Positions 9,424-18,927 are shown, counted from the first letter of the stretch. The stretch is DNA of 64,000 nt from Puniceicoccaceae bacterium (GCA_028285755.1 JANQOQ010000006.1:868001-932000); one strand, 5' to 3'. Notes: a model not told the origin generated them from the sequence alone. Numbers and translations are program-made.

Positions 9424-10017
9424 TTGTATTTAGCTTTGAAAAGTCGATCACAAAAGCATAACCTTGAAGTGAAAAACAGCTTTGAAAGCGTTTTTAACCA
9501 AATAGTAGCTCATGAGTCAGAATTGAAAGCTTATGTATCGCATCGCCTTCCTGTAAACATAGATGTTGATGATGTTATACAAGAAGTTTACCTCAGAATA
9601 CTAAGAAATTATAGTAAAATAAGTATACGATCCCCGAAGGCATACTTTTTTCGTTCGGCAAGAAATCTGTTATACGATAAGTATAGAATTAAAGAAAATT
9701 CACCTATAATTGATGTAGACTCAATACTGATAGAAAACTTGGAAAGACCTGATTCATTGAATACAATCTCTTACCTCGAGGGATACGAACTTTATCAGCT
9801 CCTTAATGATGCAGTCGAACAACTCCCACCTCGATGCAAGTATATATTTAAACTATATTACCACGAAAAGTTGAGCTATCGCGATATTAGTAAATTACTC
9901 AATCTTTCTCATGCTACTATCCAAAAGCAGCTGTATATTGGATTAAAAAGATGCCGTTCATATTGTAATCCAAAAGGTGTCGATAAAAAGCGACAGGCCG
10001 AATTACTTTCTGCTTAA
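9424..10017 (+). CDS. ECF-type RNA polymerase sigma factor, orphan
   Basis: Sigma-70 family factor of the extracytoplasmic-function class. Region 2 is visible (VDDVIQEVYLRILRNY, then SPKAYFFRSARNLLYDKYR), as is region 4 (LPPRCKYIFKLYYHEKLSYRDISKLLNLSHATIQKQL). It is about 180 residues, the normal size. The frame has only TTG (9424, 9436) or GTG (9469) starts before region 2 and no clear ribosome-binding site, so the start is uncertain. Unlike the two other sigma genes in this window it has no FecR partner; what follows is a degraded region. It is visibly more A/T-rich than its neighbours. It may be the survivor of a broken FecI/FecR/TonB locus. Confidence 0.75.
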   Translation: MYLALKSRSQKHNLEVKNSFESVFNQIVAHESELKAYVSHRLPVNIDVDDVIQEVYLRILRNYSKISIRSPKAYFFRSARNLLYDKYRIKENSPIIDVDSILIENLERPDSLNTISYLEGYELYQLLNDAVEQLPPRCKYIFKLYYHEKLSYRDISKLLNLSHATIQKQLYIGLKRCRSYCNPKGVDKKRQAELLSA

Positions 10018-10128
10018 TCTTAGGTATTCTCGGGTTCACTTAATATAGCCAAGATCAAGGTTAGTATTTCAGTTCATAATAAGGAAGGATGATTGTTGGC
10101 TGCCAACGAGATCAAAGCAATGAATTCA

Positions 10129-10479
10129 TTAACATTTTATCTCTTCCAGCGCTTTTTGAAGGTGCTCGAATGCCGGGCTTAACAAGTTCTCCGCTTTAGC
10201 AAAATAGGTTGCTCTTTTAACGAGACGTTCGATTACCGCAATATGTTCGTCGTAGTAGAAGCCGATGCCGGTAAGGAGTTTGATGACGCGTTCATCCTTA
10301 CCCTTGTAGAGATGTTTCACAATGGCTTTGATGTCTTTCTCGTTGAGTTTTGCCGGAAGCATTTTTTTGAGACCGATTCGACCTTTGATCTGTTGGGAAT
10401 TCCAACCGATAGATTCTGCTGAGGCGATGCGTTGATCCCACTGGGGAGTGCTGATTAAGGCGATAGGATCTCCACCATA
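10129..10479 (-). pseudogene. Truncated AAA-type ATPase-like fragment, possibly transposition-related
   Basis: The minus-strand frame is open from a stop at 10480-10482 to 10129 and has no good start at its beginning; the first ATG is at 10362. The peptide (GDPIALISTPQW, IGWNSQQIKGRIG, LNEKDIKAIVKHLYKG, IERLVKRATYFAKAENLL) looks like the C-terminal end of a small ATPase of the MuB/TnsC kind, with no Walker motifs left. It overlaps the start of the opposite frame at 10448. I read it as a remnant of a larger gene cut at about 10480. The family assignment is tentative. Confidence 0.4.
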
Positions 10480-10813
10480 CTACGGCTATATACAGGTTAC
10501 TGATTCAATCCTACAACAAGTTCCTAAGAAAGCATTTTTTAGCGATGCTGTAACCAAGTATCTAAACAAACATATTTTAAAAAGATTAGAATCAGATTTT
10601 AAGAGTAGGAATTTTGACCTTAAAGATTCAAAACATATATCCTCGCACGTTCCTGTGGGAATTTCAAATAAAGATACCCTGCTAAAACAGTATATTAAAT
10701 TAATTGAATATTCCTATCAAGCATTGCCAGAAGAACTGCGCCAAAGTTATCTTGATGATATAGGTATCTCCACAGAGCACTTTTGGCATTCTAATTTGGA
10801 TAAAATAAAATGA
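10448..10813 (+). CDS. Hypothetical protein, possibly a 3' gene fragment
   Basis: No family is recognised. The frame encodes up to 121 residues with a plausible soluble, helical composition (QYIKLIEYSYQALPEELRQSYLDDIG). The first nine codons overlap the opposite ATPase fragment, and the GTG start has no ribosome-binding site, so the real coding sequence may begin upstream of a deletion joint near 10475. It lies in a degraded stretch between the orphan sigma gene and transposon-end-like repeats. It is best treated as a fragment. Confidence 0.3.
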   Translation: MLIKAIGSPPYYGYIQVTDSILQQVPKKAFFSDAVTKYLNKHILKRLESDFKSRNFDLKDSKHISSHVPVGISNKDTLLKQYIKLIEYSYQALPEELRQSYLDDIGISTEHFWHSNLDKIK

Positions 10814-10852
10814 TTGCTTAGCCTGTTGCCTGCTACCTATTTATTTCAATCA

Positions 10853-11091
10853 AGTTGTCGCAACGTTTGCGCAAGATTGGTAGTAGCTTCTACATCATAT
10901 TACTGAAAAAGAAACACTTACGCAAATCTTGCTTGGACAAATCAGGTAGGACACTTCGTTGCTCATTTTGGACAAATGGAAAATCGCTACGACATTTCGG
11001 TTGAAAAATGTCCAATTCAAAAGCGATCAAATATAGCTCCTAAAACCCCGATTTGTAAGGGTATTTCAGGGATAACGGCTTTGCGACAACT
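10853..11091. mobile_element. Transposon-end-like inverted repeat with internal CGCAA/GGACA repeats
   Basis: An 11-base inverted repeat AGTTGTCGCAA lies at 10853-10863 and, inverted, at 11081-11091. Between them are more CGCAA/TTGCG copies (near 10866, 10922) and three GGACA copies (about 10935-10980). Clusters of short repeats behind a TGTCGCAA terminus resemble the ends of transposons that use multi-site transposases. No transposase is present. With the ATPase fragment next door this may be a deleted element. Confidence 0.4.
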
Positions 11092-11514
11092 CGCTGGCGA
11101 AGGTGTATTACCCTTCAATAACTCATCGTGACAGGGGGGGATTCGAACTCAATACGCATAAATCTTTACCTATTGATAACCAATTATTTAACGATAATAA
11201 CCCAACTAATAGGACACTGAATCGGACTCACGCTTCAGGCCCAGATTGTCCCATACTGGCACTGGTGAACAAGAAGTGGAATTCACTTACTCCAGATACT
11301 AAAAAAGCTATATGGGTGCTTGTCGGATTGCAGCCTGATTGAATATTGCATGTATGATAAAAGGAAATGCCTTTCTCTGATCCAATCTGTATTCTCCTAA
11401 GATACACTCCTACAAGCATGAGCCTCCGCAAAGCTTCTATGCGTAGTATTCAAATGCTTGAGATCAATAATGGGGTTTGGATCTTGGTGCCACGATGAAG
11501 CTCAACGACCCAGA
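11092..11514. other. Intergenic stretch without a convincing gene
   Basis: No supported gene is seen. A GGGGGATTCGAACTC string at about 11137-11151 looks like a tRNA T-arm on the minus strand, but neither the T-stem nor an acceptor stem closes, so it is at most a scar. Confidence 0.5.
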
Positions 11515-11522
11515 AAAGTACT

Positions 11523-11559
11523 CCCTCAGGCAGCACAATACTTTGGGGCTGCCTGAGGG
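11523..11559 (-). terminator. Intrinsic terminator of the STN-TonB receptor gene
   Basis: A perfect 12-base stem (CCCTCAGGCAGC, 11523-11534, with 11548-11559) lies just beyond the receptor stop codon. On the minus strand it is followed by AGTACTTTT. Confidence 0.75.
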
Positions 11560-11587
11560 ATATTAGTAAACTCTGCACAATCGTTCG

Positions 11588-14500
11588 TTAGAACGTAAAT
11601 GTATTGGTTAGTAGTATTATGCGTTCCGGTGAGGTGCGGTAAACATCCACATCGCCGAGTGGGTTCGCATAGACCGGAATCAGATCATCCGGATCACCGC
11701 CCACGAGATTTCGGACATTAAGCTGAACTTTCCAATCCACTTTCCCGTCCAGGATCGGTCGCACATAAGACACCCATACATCCATATTAAACTCCGAATC
11801 ACCAAAGTATGGGTTACTTACATCGTTCACGAAGTTACCTGATTCATCCAGAATAGTGGGGAATCCTATCGCCACTTTGTCTTGCCATCGACCCACCGCT
11901 CCTACGGTTGCTCCACTCAGTGGGCCTTCATCAAAGCTGTAACTGGAAATCAAATTCCAGCGCCATTTGCGCTGCTCAGATGAGCGTTGACCATCCTTGG
12001 CACGTTCATTGCGGACAGTGCGGATTTCTGTTTCCAGAGTGTCGCCAAAGGTCGCAGTCTCACCCAGAGCGGGAGCTTGAGCAACGTTAGTGAGTCCGGC
12101 AGCATCAAGATTGTCTCTGAGTTCCAACTGCCATTCGAGAACACCGGGAAGCGTATTTGACTGAACGGTTTCCTGTTTTGAAACATTCAGCCAGACATTC
12201 CAGTTATCGGTAATGGCTCCGGAAATTTCAAACTCTATACCCTCAGCGACAAAATCAAAGGTCGAATTCAGGCCCTCGATTGGCGTCTGGGTAATCTCGC
12301 CTGTATCCCGGTTAAACTGTGTATCGACCAATGCAGCATAGGCCGCAGGGGTTACTCCGATGATCGCGTCGTAATATTGTTCCCAGGTGGTAAATCCGGC
12401 TTCAGCCGCACCGGGGATTTCGGTGACTTCTCCACCGGAGTTTTCCCAATCCCATGCCCTAGCCAGCCAGCTGATGCTGCTCGTGCCCACCAGGTTGGTA
12501 CCGGGAACGCCACGACCCCATCGAGTTGCGTTATTACCAGTCTCAAACCAATTCACTGTCATTGATAGTCTACGATTAAACATATCCAGGGAGAAACCAT
12601 ATTCCTCAGTGTTTCCGTTTGGATTACTCAGAACACTGGCATTGATGTCACGCGCGATACCCGAAGGCTGGAAAGTCTCTGACTCGAAGTAATGCACTCG
12701 GAAATCTGAATCAAACGGCAACTCGAAGAGATATTTCTCCGGGAATTTAAGAACAAAGCTCTTGGTAAACGTCGAACCCTTCTGTGAGAATGAAGGTTCA
12801 TCCTGGAGAACTCGCAAAGACAGATCATAGGAACCATCCGGACGCCGTCCTGCATTACCCCGTCCTTCAGGAATAATCTCAAAATTACTCACTTCATCAT
12901 CTCTCCAGGCGAACAATGTTACAAAATGCTCGTCCAGCCAATAACTCTGCCAGATGAAAGCTTCGGAGTCGACCTCCTGACGACTAATGCCGGAATTATG
13001 ATGAGGAACCCATGTGGGAGTCGCATCATTCGCCACTTTTATACCGCTATCGCCTACATCCGTGCGGCGGCCGGTATCGTAATATACCAAGTCGTATGGC
13101 TGACCGACCACTGGTAATACGGCACGCGTAAGCGGAAAATCCAATCGGACATCCTGTGGGCCTGACGCATTTAAGACAGAGTCACCCACGTAAACCCAGC
13201 TGGCCACCTTGTGGCGGAAATCATTCAGCACATCATTGTAGATATCGAAATCGCCAAGATTGACCGACTGGCTAACCCAGTTGAGCGCTTCCTCACGACG
13301 GAGAAAAGTGTTCTCGTAGTTCTGGAAAAGACCACTCACAATGTGGCGCCCTACCCACTTGCCCCATTTTTCACCGAGAGACTCACGGAAATCATGCTGA
13401 AAAAATGCAGTCGCACGCAAGACCTCTTGCTCCTGTTCGACCCAGCTTTGATGGTACTCGATTTGCCGCAAGGCGGGTCGGCCTATATTCGGATTGGAGC
13501 GAAGGGGTGCAGTGATATCTCCGCTGGGGCTGGGAACCTCCTCAGTAATCGGTACCAGCTCAGAAATATCGATAGCCACCGCACGGGCCGTCACCCGTAC
13601 CCCCGCCTCATCAGAGTACGGGTTATAGCGGTAGGACTCCATCTCCTGCTTGTTGTAACTTAATTCCACACCGAGGTCACCGCCCAGGAATTCCTGCTCG
13701 AGGGTAAACTCCATGACATCAAAATCGTCTGTCATAGTATCTGTATCGCCACTGTAGAGATGCTCCACGTAGTCAAACACATTACGGTCGGTTAAAGTGG
13801 GGTTACGAAATCCGTTTAAACCATTACCCCATGTTGAGGTAGTCCAAAGGCTGTCCTGAGTACGCCTGGGTGCTGCCCAGCGCACTCGGGGTGTGACTCC
13901 ATCAAATCCGTAAAGATTGGTATCAGCATTTACGTCAGGATACACCAAGTGGCCATAAAGAAATCCGGGAGCACTGGTTTCGACAATTCTTGTCGAACTA
14001 TCCAGATTATCGATAGTGGCTCTTGGCTCCCAGGTACCTCCTTGCGATGTGGGGATATACTTCGCCAACCCGCCATTATTGAAGGCCAGCAAATCCTCCA
14101 TGCTGTTGATTCCCGGATAATTTCCTATCAGCTTCTGAACTTCCGATACATCCCAATAGAATCTATAATTGAGAACAGGTGGAATGATGTCAGGCGGGTT
14201 TTTGTCGATTTCACCGGTTTCAAAATGGCCCCGAAAAGTGGTATCGCCCAGGAACGCATCCTGATCCGCATCCCGGAGTTTGGCAGACCATGTAATAAAC
14301 GCTCTCTGGTCTTCTTCAAAAGCCTCTTCCTGGCGATATTGGGTATCTTCATTTAGCAAAGCCACGCGCAGGCCAAGGCGATTATCAAAAAACTGGCGAT
14401 TCACATTAAGAACTTGTCGATGACCCCCAAAATTATCGAAACGTAGCTGCAACTCGCTAACGTTTTTATATCCCGGCTGAAGGATAGAACTCTCGATTAC

Positions 14501-15508
14501 TCCGCCCGGAGAACCTAACCCGAACAAAACGGAATTAGGTCCCCGGTTAACCGTTACCTGGGACACATTGTAAGTGTCAAATGGGATAATGGTCTGAAAA
14601 TAGTTACGTGTCAGCTGAGCATTAACGAGGCCGCGCACACGCTGAGTCGCAGTCGTGCTTTCCCGGGTGCTGGAAACATTTGCATGATTGTCCGAGCCGA
14701 CATTCACGTCAGAGGCTGCAGAAAAATTACCAAACGCACCGGACACTTCCACATTGCCCACTATATTGAGAAGTGTTTCCGCATCCGTTCCCCCAACATC
14801 CGTAATTAATTGATTCGTTAAGATGGAAATTGGAGCCCCTACATCGGCGACATCCGTTCGGATACGGGTTCCTGCTAACGTAGAAGTGGCGACGTAGGTG
14901 TTTTCTGATGTCTCCACTACAAAGGGTGAAAGCAGCAATATATCTTCATCTTCCATGTCATCTTGAGCGGGTGATATTATCGCCGTTCCTAAAATCCCCA
15001 TCACCGCTAATGTGCGGCTCAGGAATGATCTTCGATCTGTATTTATAGACTGTGAATTTTGTTTCATTTCAGGGTTTTGATTACTGTTGGGTTGGTCAAT
15101 TTTAACGGTATCATCCGTTGAGTTGACTGATAGATCACCCTCTGAAACGACAATGGCATAAGTTCCCGAATTAGAGTCCTCGTACAGTGCTAACCCGGTA
15201 TTGAGTAATAGCACTTTGAAAGCCTCCTCTATGTTGTAAGCACCCTGAAGGTTTGCTGTCTGAATATTTTTTACGACTTGCGAACTGTATAACAGGTCGA
15301 TTTCGCATTGTTCTGCAGCAAGTTTCAGAGTTACCAACGCCTCTCCAGCCGGCACGGAAAATCGAAATAGTTCTTTTGATTCCGTCGCCGCAGCCATTGA
15401 TGTTAGTACCCATAAATGCCCCAGCAATAAGAATAATCGAAAGGACTTCGACTGCCTCAACACAGATAGAACAAATGGGGTATAACATGTTTCAGGTGAT
15501 ATTTTCAT
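11588..15508 (-). CDS. TonB-dependent receptor with N-terminal STN signalling domain
   Basis: Large outer-membrane transporter of the FecA type: it would import a ligand and signal through FecR to the ECF sigma encoded at 18382. Counting from the longest frame (15538), it has a hydrophobic export signal at about 33-51, an STN domain at about 57-135 (AGEALVTLKLAAEQ, GTYAIVV), the LLLSPFVVET motif at 201-210, a plug (VNRGPNSVLFGLGSPGGVI) and a barrel ending NTFTF. Between STN and plug is a second signal-like stretch, RRSFLSR followed by a hydrophobic run (169-190). The start is placed at 15508 because an upstream start would lie inside the promoter; since transcription should begin near 15507, a GTG/TTG start about 45 bases further in is also possible. 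Confidence 0.88.
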   Translation of the reverse strand: MKISPETCYTPFVLSVLRQSKSFRLFLLLGHLWVLTSMAAATESKELFRFSVPAGEALVTLKLAAEQCEIDLLYSSQVVKNIQTANLQGAYNIEEAFKVLLLNTGLALYEDSNSGTYAIVVSEGDLSVNSTDDTVKIDQPNSNQNPEMKQNSQSINTDRRSFLSRTLAVMGILGTAIISPAQDDMEDEDILLLSPFVVETSENTYVATSTLAGTRIRTDVADVGAPISILTNQLITDVGGTDAETLLNIVGNVEVSGAFGNFSAASDVNVGSDNHANVSSTRESTTATQRVRGLVNAQLTRNYFQTIIPFDTYNVSQVTVNRGPNSVLFGLGSPGGVIESSILQPGYKNVSELQLRFDNFGGHRQVLNVNRQFFDNRLGLRVALLNEDTQYRQEEAFEEDQRAFITWSAKLRDADQDAFLGDTTFRGHFETGEIDKNPPDIIPPVLNYRFYWDVSEVQKLIGNYPGINSMEDLLAFNNGGLAKYIPTSQGGTWEPRATIDNLDSSTRIVETSAPGFLYGHLVYPDVNADTNLYGFDGVTPRVRWAAPRRTQDSLWTTSTWGNGLNGFRNPTLTDRNVFDYVEHLYSGDTDTMTDDFDVMEFTLEQEFLGGDLGVELSYNKQEMESYRYNPYSDEAGVRVTARAVAIDISELVPITEEVPSPSGDITAPLRSNPNIGRPALRQIEYHQSWVEQEQEVLRATAFFQHDFRESLGEKWGKWVGRHIVSGLFQNYENTFLRREEALNWVSQSVNLGDFDIYNDVLNDFRHKVASWVYVGDSVLNASGPQDVRLDFPLTRAVLPVVGQPYDLVYYDTGRRTDVGDSGIKVANDATPTWVPHHNSGISRQEVDSEAFIWQSYWLDEHFVTLFAWRDDEVSNFEIIPEGRGNAGRRPDGSYDLSLRVLQDEPSFSQKGSTFTKSFVLKFPEKYLFELPFDSDFRVHYFESETFQPSGIARDINASVLSNPNGNTEEYGFSLDMFNRRLSMTVNWFETGNNATRWGRGVPGTNLVGTSSISWLARAWDWENSGGEVTEIPGAAEAGFTTWEQYYDAIIGVTPAAYAALVDTQFNRDTGEITQTPIEGLNSTFDFVAEGIEFEISGAITDNWNVWLNVSKQETVQSNTLPGVLEWQLELRDNLDAAGLTNVAQAPALGETATFGDTLETEIRTVRNERAKDGQRSSEQRKWRWNLISSYSFDEGPLSGATVGAVGRWQDKVAIGFPTILDESGNFVNDVSNPYFGDSEFNMDVWVSYVRPILDGKVDWKVQLNVRNLVGGDPDDLIPVYANPLGDVDVYRTSPERIILLTNTFTF

Positions 15509-15514
15509 TAGTAC

Positions 15515-15541
15515 GACCCTGAAATATCTAAAACTCACTAG
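15515..15541 (-). promoter_or_regulatory. ECF sigma promoter of the TonB receptor gene
   Basis: On the minus strand CTAGTGAGT (15541-15533) is followed after 15 bases by GTC (15517-15515). The same motif with identical spacing occurs at 17113, 19014 and 20657. The surrounding 50 bases (15491-15541) are almost identical to 17088-17139, extending past the promoter into the transcribed part. Confidence 0.7.
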
Positions 15542-15741
15542 TCCCTACCAAAAAAGCACAAATCACTTATTAGAAAAAGCATAAAAACGGCAGAATACCT
15601 CTATGCAGAGTCGGAGCAATCCTAGATGCGAGCGTGTCAGATGATTTCCAGGCAACTGGATGTAAGTAGAGAGGAACATGCTGCCGCAGCATCGTCAATA
15701 ACAGCAAATACATTTTTAAACCCAATAGGTTTGTAAACAAA

Positions 15742-15774
15742 AAGCCCGCGAAATCACTAAGGACTTGCGGACTT
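15742..15774 (-). terminator. Intrinsic terminator of the lyase-like gene
   Basis: AAGCCCGC (15742-15749) pairs with GCGGACTT (15767-15774) with one mismatch. On the minus strand the stem is followed by TTTTTGTTT. It lies about 30 bases after the stop codon at 15805. Confidence 0.65.
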
Positions 15775-15804
15775 CTAGGGCTGAATTGTATTGCCTGTCA
15801 GAAC

Positions 15805-16980
15805 TTAATTACCGATACATTCAAACTCTCTTATCTCCACTCTTCCACCCCCTGGAGGAGTCATAAAGAGTCTGATCTTAGAGGTCGTTCTGTCCGTAAA
15901 ATTCACCTCATTCCAACCGGCATTGTTTGAATTGGTGTAATTAAAGGCATCTGCCCAGGCACTTCCGGTCCAGTATTGAATCTTCCACTGAGCAATGTGC
16001 CAGCTGCCCGCATTGTCCTCATTGACGCGCGCACTTTTTATGGTCTTGTTGGCTCCGAAATCATACTCCAACCAGGCGGGGTTTGCGGTTGAATTCGCTG
16101 CTCCGGAAGTCGTGGAACCGTCATGCACGCGTGCAATGTTGCTCCAGCCGCCACTGTTCGCGTTGAAATTGCCAGCATTGATTAGATTAACATCACCACC
16201 GCCGCCAACATTTTGACCCGGATCTACCTCTGCGAAGCTAGATGCGGCGTCGCCAATACGGATTTCATCATAGTAAATGACTCTGGGGCTCCCGTCGGGG
16301 TCCGGTAATACATCTTTCTGATACCAGCTGGTCATGTATAACCCTAGATCAAATCTCAGGTTTTTAGTTTGACCATCGAAGTAGTTCTTTCCGGTTTGAT
16401 CGAGTTCCTTGTTTCCATTGATCCATATTTCTGATTTACCGGTATTGTCGTCGTCAAAATGGAATTTCATCACAACCTCATACCACTGCCCCTTCGCGAG
16501 ATTCGTGATCAGATTCGTTTCCACTTTTGTTCGGTTATTCAAGGGGCCGAATTGACGGGTGAAGGTTAATTTTTGATCATTAATCTTCATCCATGTATTT
16601 GGCGTAAACCCGGCAGACCCTCCATAATTTGCAATCGTCTGATAAAGCCACATAGATTCCGGCAAAAAATCGTGGTTCAGGGGTATGTAGAATGCAAAAC
16701 CAAACCAGCGAGTGGACCCGTTCCCGCCGATGTTACTCTTGGTTTTCATAGCATGGTAGCGTCCATTGTAATTGCCGTTAAACGTAGCTTTGGTCCATAA
16801 TGAAGTGGTGCCGACATATTGCTGTCCGTCCCGGGTATCCACCTCACAATTATTATTGATATTATTGCCTGACCAGGCGGTGGTGTCGTTTCCGGGGTTG
16901 TAGAAGATAATTCCTGCGTGTGCAGAAGAAGCGGTAATAAACACCGCTGATATGAGTGTGATTTTCTTTAGTATATTCAC
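15805..16980 (-). CDS. Secreted polysaccharide-lyase-like protein with C-terminal F5/8-type (CBM32) domain
   Basis: Predicted secreted glycan-active protein. A signal peptide ends at ASSAHA (about residue 22). Residues 25-255 resemble the heparin-lyase-I-like jelly-roll family (WFGFAFYIPLNHDF, TPNTWMKINDQKLTFTRQFG, KGQWYEVVMKFHF, YYDEIRIGDAASSFAEVDPG). A glycine-rich linker (NVGGGGDV) leads to a discoidin/CBM32-like domain (ANPAWLEYDFGANKTIKSARV, KIRLFM). It sits between the TonB receptor and the FecR/sigma pair and has its own copy of the ECF promoter, so it should be induced together with the receptor. Catalytic residues were not assigned, and a pure binding role is possible. Confidence 0.65.
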   Translation of the reverse strand: MNILKKITLISAVFITASSAHAGIIFYNPGNDTTAWSGNNINNNCEVDTRDGQQYVGTTSLWTKATFNGNYNGRYHAMKTKSNIGGNGSTRWFGFAFYIPLNHDFLPESMWLYQTIANYGGSAGFTPNTWMKINDQKLTFTRQFGPLNNRTKVETNLITNLAKGQWYEVVMKFHFDDDNTGKSEIWINGNKELDQTGKNYFDGQTKNLRFDLGLYMTSWYQKDVLPDPDGSPRVIYYDEIRIGDAASSFAEVDPGQNVGGGGDVNLINAGNFNANSGGWSNIARVHDGSTTSGAANSTANPAWLEYDFGANKTIKSARVNEDNAGSWHIAQWKIQYWTGSAWADAFNYTNSNNAGWNEVNFTDRTTSKIRLFMTPPGGGRVEIREFECIGN

Positions 16981-17112
16981 TTTTTGTAGGGTTTATTTTG
17001 AGTAAGAAAGTGAGGCAAATAGAAGTGATAAGTGTTTAAATCTAGCAGCAGCCAGTTAACCAAGTATTGAGCACTTGGGTATTGCGTATTCAGGTGATAT
17101 TTACATCAGTAC

Positions 17113-17139
17113 GACCCTGAAATATCTAAAACTCACTAG
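17113..17139 (-). promoter_or_regulatory. ECF sigma promoter of the lyase-like gene
   Basis: CTAGTGAGT, 15 bases, GTC on the minus strand. The flanking 50 bases (17088-17139) duplicate 15491-15541. The predicted leader is about 125 bases long. Confidence 0.7.
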
Positions 17140-17327
17140 TCTTTAGTCAAAAAACTTAAAATGCTCCCTTCAGCGCACACTAAAAGGTTTAACTGATTGA
17201 TTATCAGTCAGTTACCAAGAATAAAATGAACCGCATTTAACAGAATCGAGGCAGGAAAATCAGCTTCACCAGCCCTTACACTTTTAGCGCAAGTTGATTG
17301 ACCATCATGCCACCTAAGAGGACAAAA

Positions 17328-18380
17328 TCACAGATAGCCAGCTCCTCTCAAAAGAATGGCCTCCCCTGTATATTCTGCCTCGATGCCAAAAGTAGCCGAA
17401 AGTAAACTCACAAACCCATCGACTTTGTTCGAACGAAAAGTTGCAACAATTTCAATGGATGCAATCTGCGGATCAGCAATGATGAGCTGAATCTTATTAT
17501 AACGATTAAAGGCTTCAACAGCATCGGCAAGTTGAACAGAATCAAATTTAAGGGTTATGGGTTTCCAGGAAAGGGATTCAGAGATATCAGCCTGACTAAT
17601 CTCGCTGACCATAAATCCATCTTCGCTATTTGAGTTTCGATGAACAATCGCTTTCTGGTTGCTCACCAACAACTGCGGGGGTGCTGAATCATTACTCACG
17701 CCCTCTATATTAGCTGAATTCCCCAAAGGGGTTACAGACATTTGAACTGATCCTTCAGTGATCAATACTTCCACGGAATTCGCTGCATACTTGACGTTGA
17801 ACTCAGTGCCTAATGCCCGTAAACGAGTACCGCCTGCATAAACATCAAAGGGTCGCTCGTAATCTTTTTCTACCGTGAAATAAACCTCTCCCGACCTTAC
17901 CCAGAATTTTCTGTATTCTGCAGTGTATGCAAAATCTATGACTGTATTTTCGTTTAATTCAACGGTTGAACCATCCTCCAGAGTAAATAAGTCGGAATCC
18001 TCATAGATCAGCGAACGCATCTGCGATTCGGTAGATGGTATGTCAGGAGTGTTATTGAGAAAGATGCCCGCAAAGCTCAAAGCGAACAATGCCGCTAAAC
18101 CGGCACCCCAAGCGAATCGGGAGAATACCTTTGGAGACTCGGAGCGTGCGGAGTTGTTTTCACTGAATACAGGATCTTCCGACTCAAAGTTCTGCTTTGT
18201 TAGGATTCCGAAACGCTTCCAGCCGTTTTTGTAGCGTGCAAGTGCTTCTTGACTGCCGGGTTGCTTTAGCCATTGCTCTAGCTCGGTCTTTGAATTTGAG
18301 TTTAAACCATCCTCAAGTCGGATAACCCATTCAGCTGCCTGATCATCAAGATCGTATGATGGTGGTAAGTTCTTTTTCAT
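17328..18380 (-). CDS. FecR-family anti-sigma factor
   Basis: Inner-membrane anti-sigma/signal relay protein: it holds the ECF sigma encoded just upstream and passes the receptor signal to it. The cytoplasmic N-terminal domain is typical (AAEWVIRLEDG, about 15-25; LEQWLKQPGSQEALARYKNGWK). One membrane segment spans about 91-108. The periplasmic FecR domain follows (FTLEDGSTVELNENTVIDF, VRSGEVYFTV, RALGTEFNVKY, ITEGSVQM), then a C-terminal STN-like region (DSVQLADAVEAFNRYN) that would contact the receptor. The start codon is one base from the sigma stop codon, so the pair is co-translated. Confidence 0.93.
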   Translation of the reverse strand: MKKNLPPSYDLDDQAAEWVIRLEDGLNSNSKTELEQWLKQPGSQEALARYKNGWKRFGILTKQNFESEDPVFSENNSARSESPKVFSRFAWGAGLAALFALSFAGIFLNNTPDIPSTESQMRSLIYEDSDLFTLEDGSTVELNENTVIDFAYTAEYRKFWVRSGEVYFTVEKDYERPFDVYAGGTRLRALGTEFNVKYAANSVEVLITEGSVQMSVTPLGNSANIEGVSNDSAPPQLLVSNQKAIVHRNSNSEDGFMVSEISQADISESLSWKPITLKFDSVQLADAVEAFNRYNKIQLIIADPQIASIEIVATFRSNKVDGFVSLLSATFGIEAEYTGEAILLRGAGYL

Positions 18381-18381
18381 T

Positions 18382-18927
18382 TTAGTGCTCTCCGGTTGGC
18401 TCGCTTACGGCGTTTTCGATGTGTTGCATACATTTCTTCAATCCTGCTGTCAAATGAGCGGAGACCGTATGGGTGGATATGCCTAGTTTTTTTGCGATTT
18501 GCGCACTTGGCATACCGTAAACTCGCCTCATAATAAAAATCTCCCTACACCTTTCCGGCAAGGCGTTAATTGCTGCCTTTAATAATTCTACCTCTTGTTG
18601 ATATTGTAAGATTTCCTTTGCGTTTCGTTGGCTGTGTAGGTGAACGATCTTAGAATCATCTTCAAGGGGTTCTCCATTGTGCTTGTTCATTTCCCGAAGG
18701 AGATCAACCGCGACATTTCTAGCTGTCCTGAAAAGGTAAGCCCTTGGAGTATGAATCTTCCTTTTTTCCTTGGCCTTAAGTATGGAAATATAAGATTCCT
18801 GCACAACATCATCGATCATGCTTTCCAACCCAAATCGACTCCTAAGCCAGGCACGCAATGAGGTTTCATGGGGTTCTATCTGTTCTTCAAACCACTTGTC
18901 TTTATTAAGGTTTTCTTCTGAACTCAT
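18382..18927 (-). CDS. ECF sigma factor (FecI-like)
   Basis: Extracytoplasmic-function sigma factor, 181 residues. Region 2 is seen at IDDVVQESYISILKAK and TPRAYLFRTARNVAVDLLRE, region 4 at LPERCREIFIMRRVYGMPSAQIAKKLGISTHTVSAHL (in two parts). It is followed at once by fecR and is autoregulated if the motif at 19014-19040 is its own promoter. Its targets are predicted to be itself, the lyase-like gene, the TonB receptor and the sulfatase, since all four have the CTAGTGAGT-N15-GTC element upstream. Confidence 0.92.
   Translation of the reverse strand: MSSEENLNKDKWFEEQIEPHETSLRAWLRSRFGLESMIDDVVQESYISILKAKEKRKIHTPRAYLFRTARNVAVDLLREMNKHNGEPLEDDSKIVHLHSQRNAKEILQYQQEVELLKAAINALPERCREIFIMRRVYGMPSAQIAKKLGISTHTVSAHLTAGLKKCMQHIENAVSEPTGEH

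Noticed and set aside
11129-11160. tRNA-like string GGGGGATTCGAACTC on the minus strand
   Set aside because: The T-stem does not pair, there is no acceptor stem or anticodon arm, and no integrase is adjacent; at most a scar.
13211-13663. Plus-strand frame of 150 codons inside the large receptor gene
   Set aside because: It is antisense to a well-supported barrel domain and shows no protein motifs.
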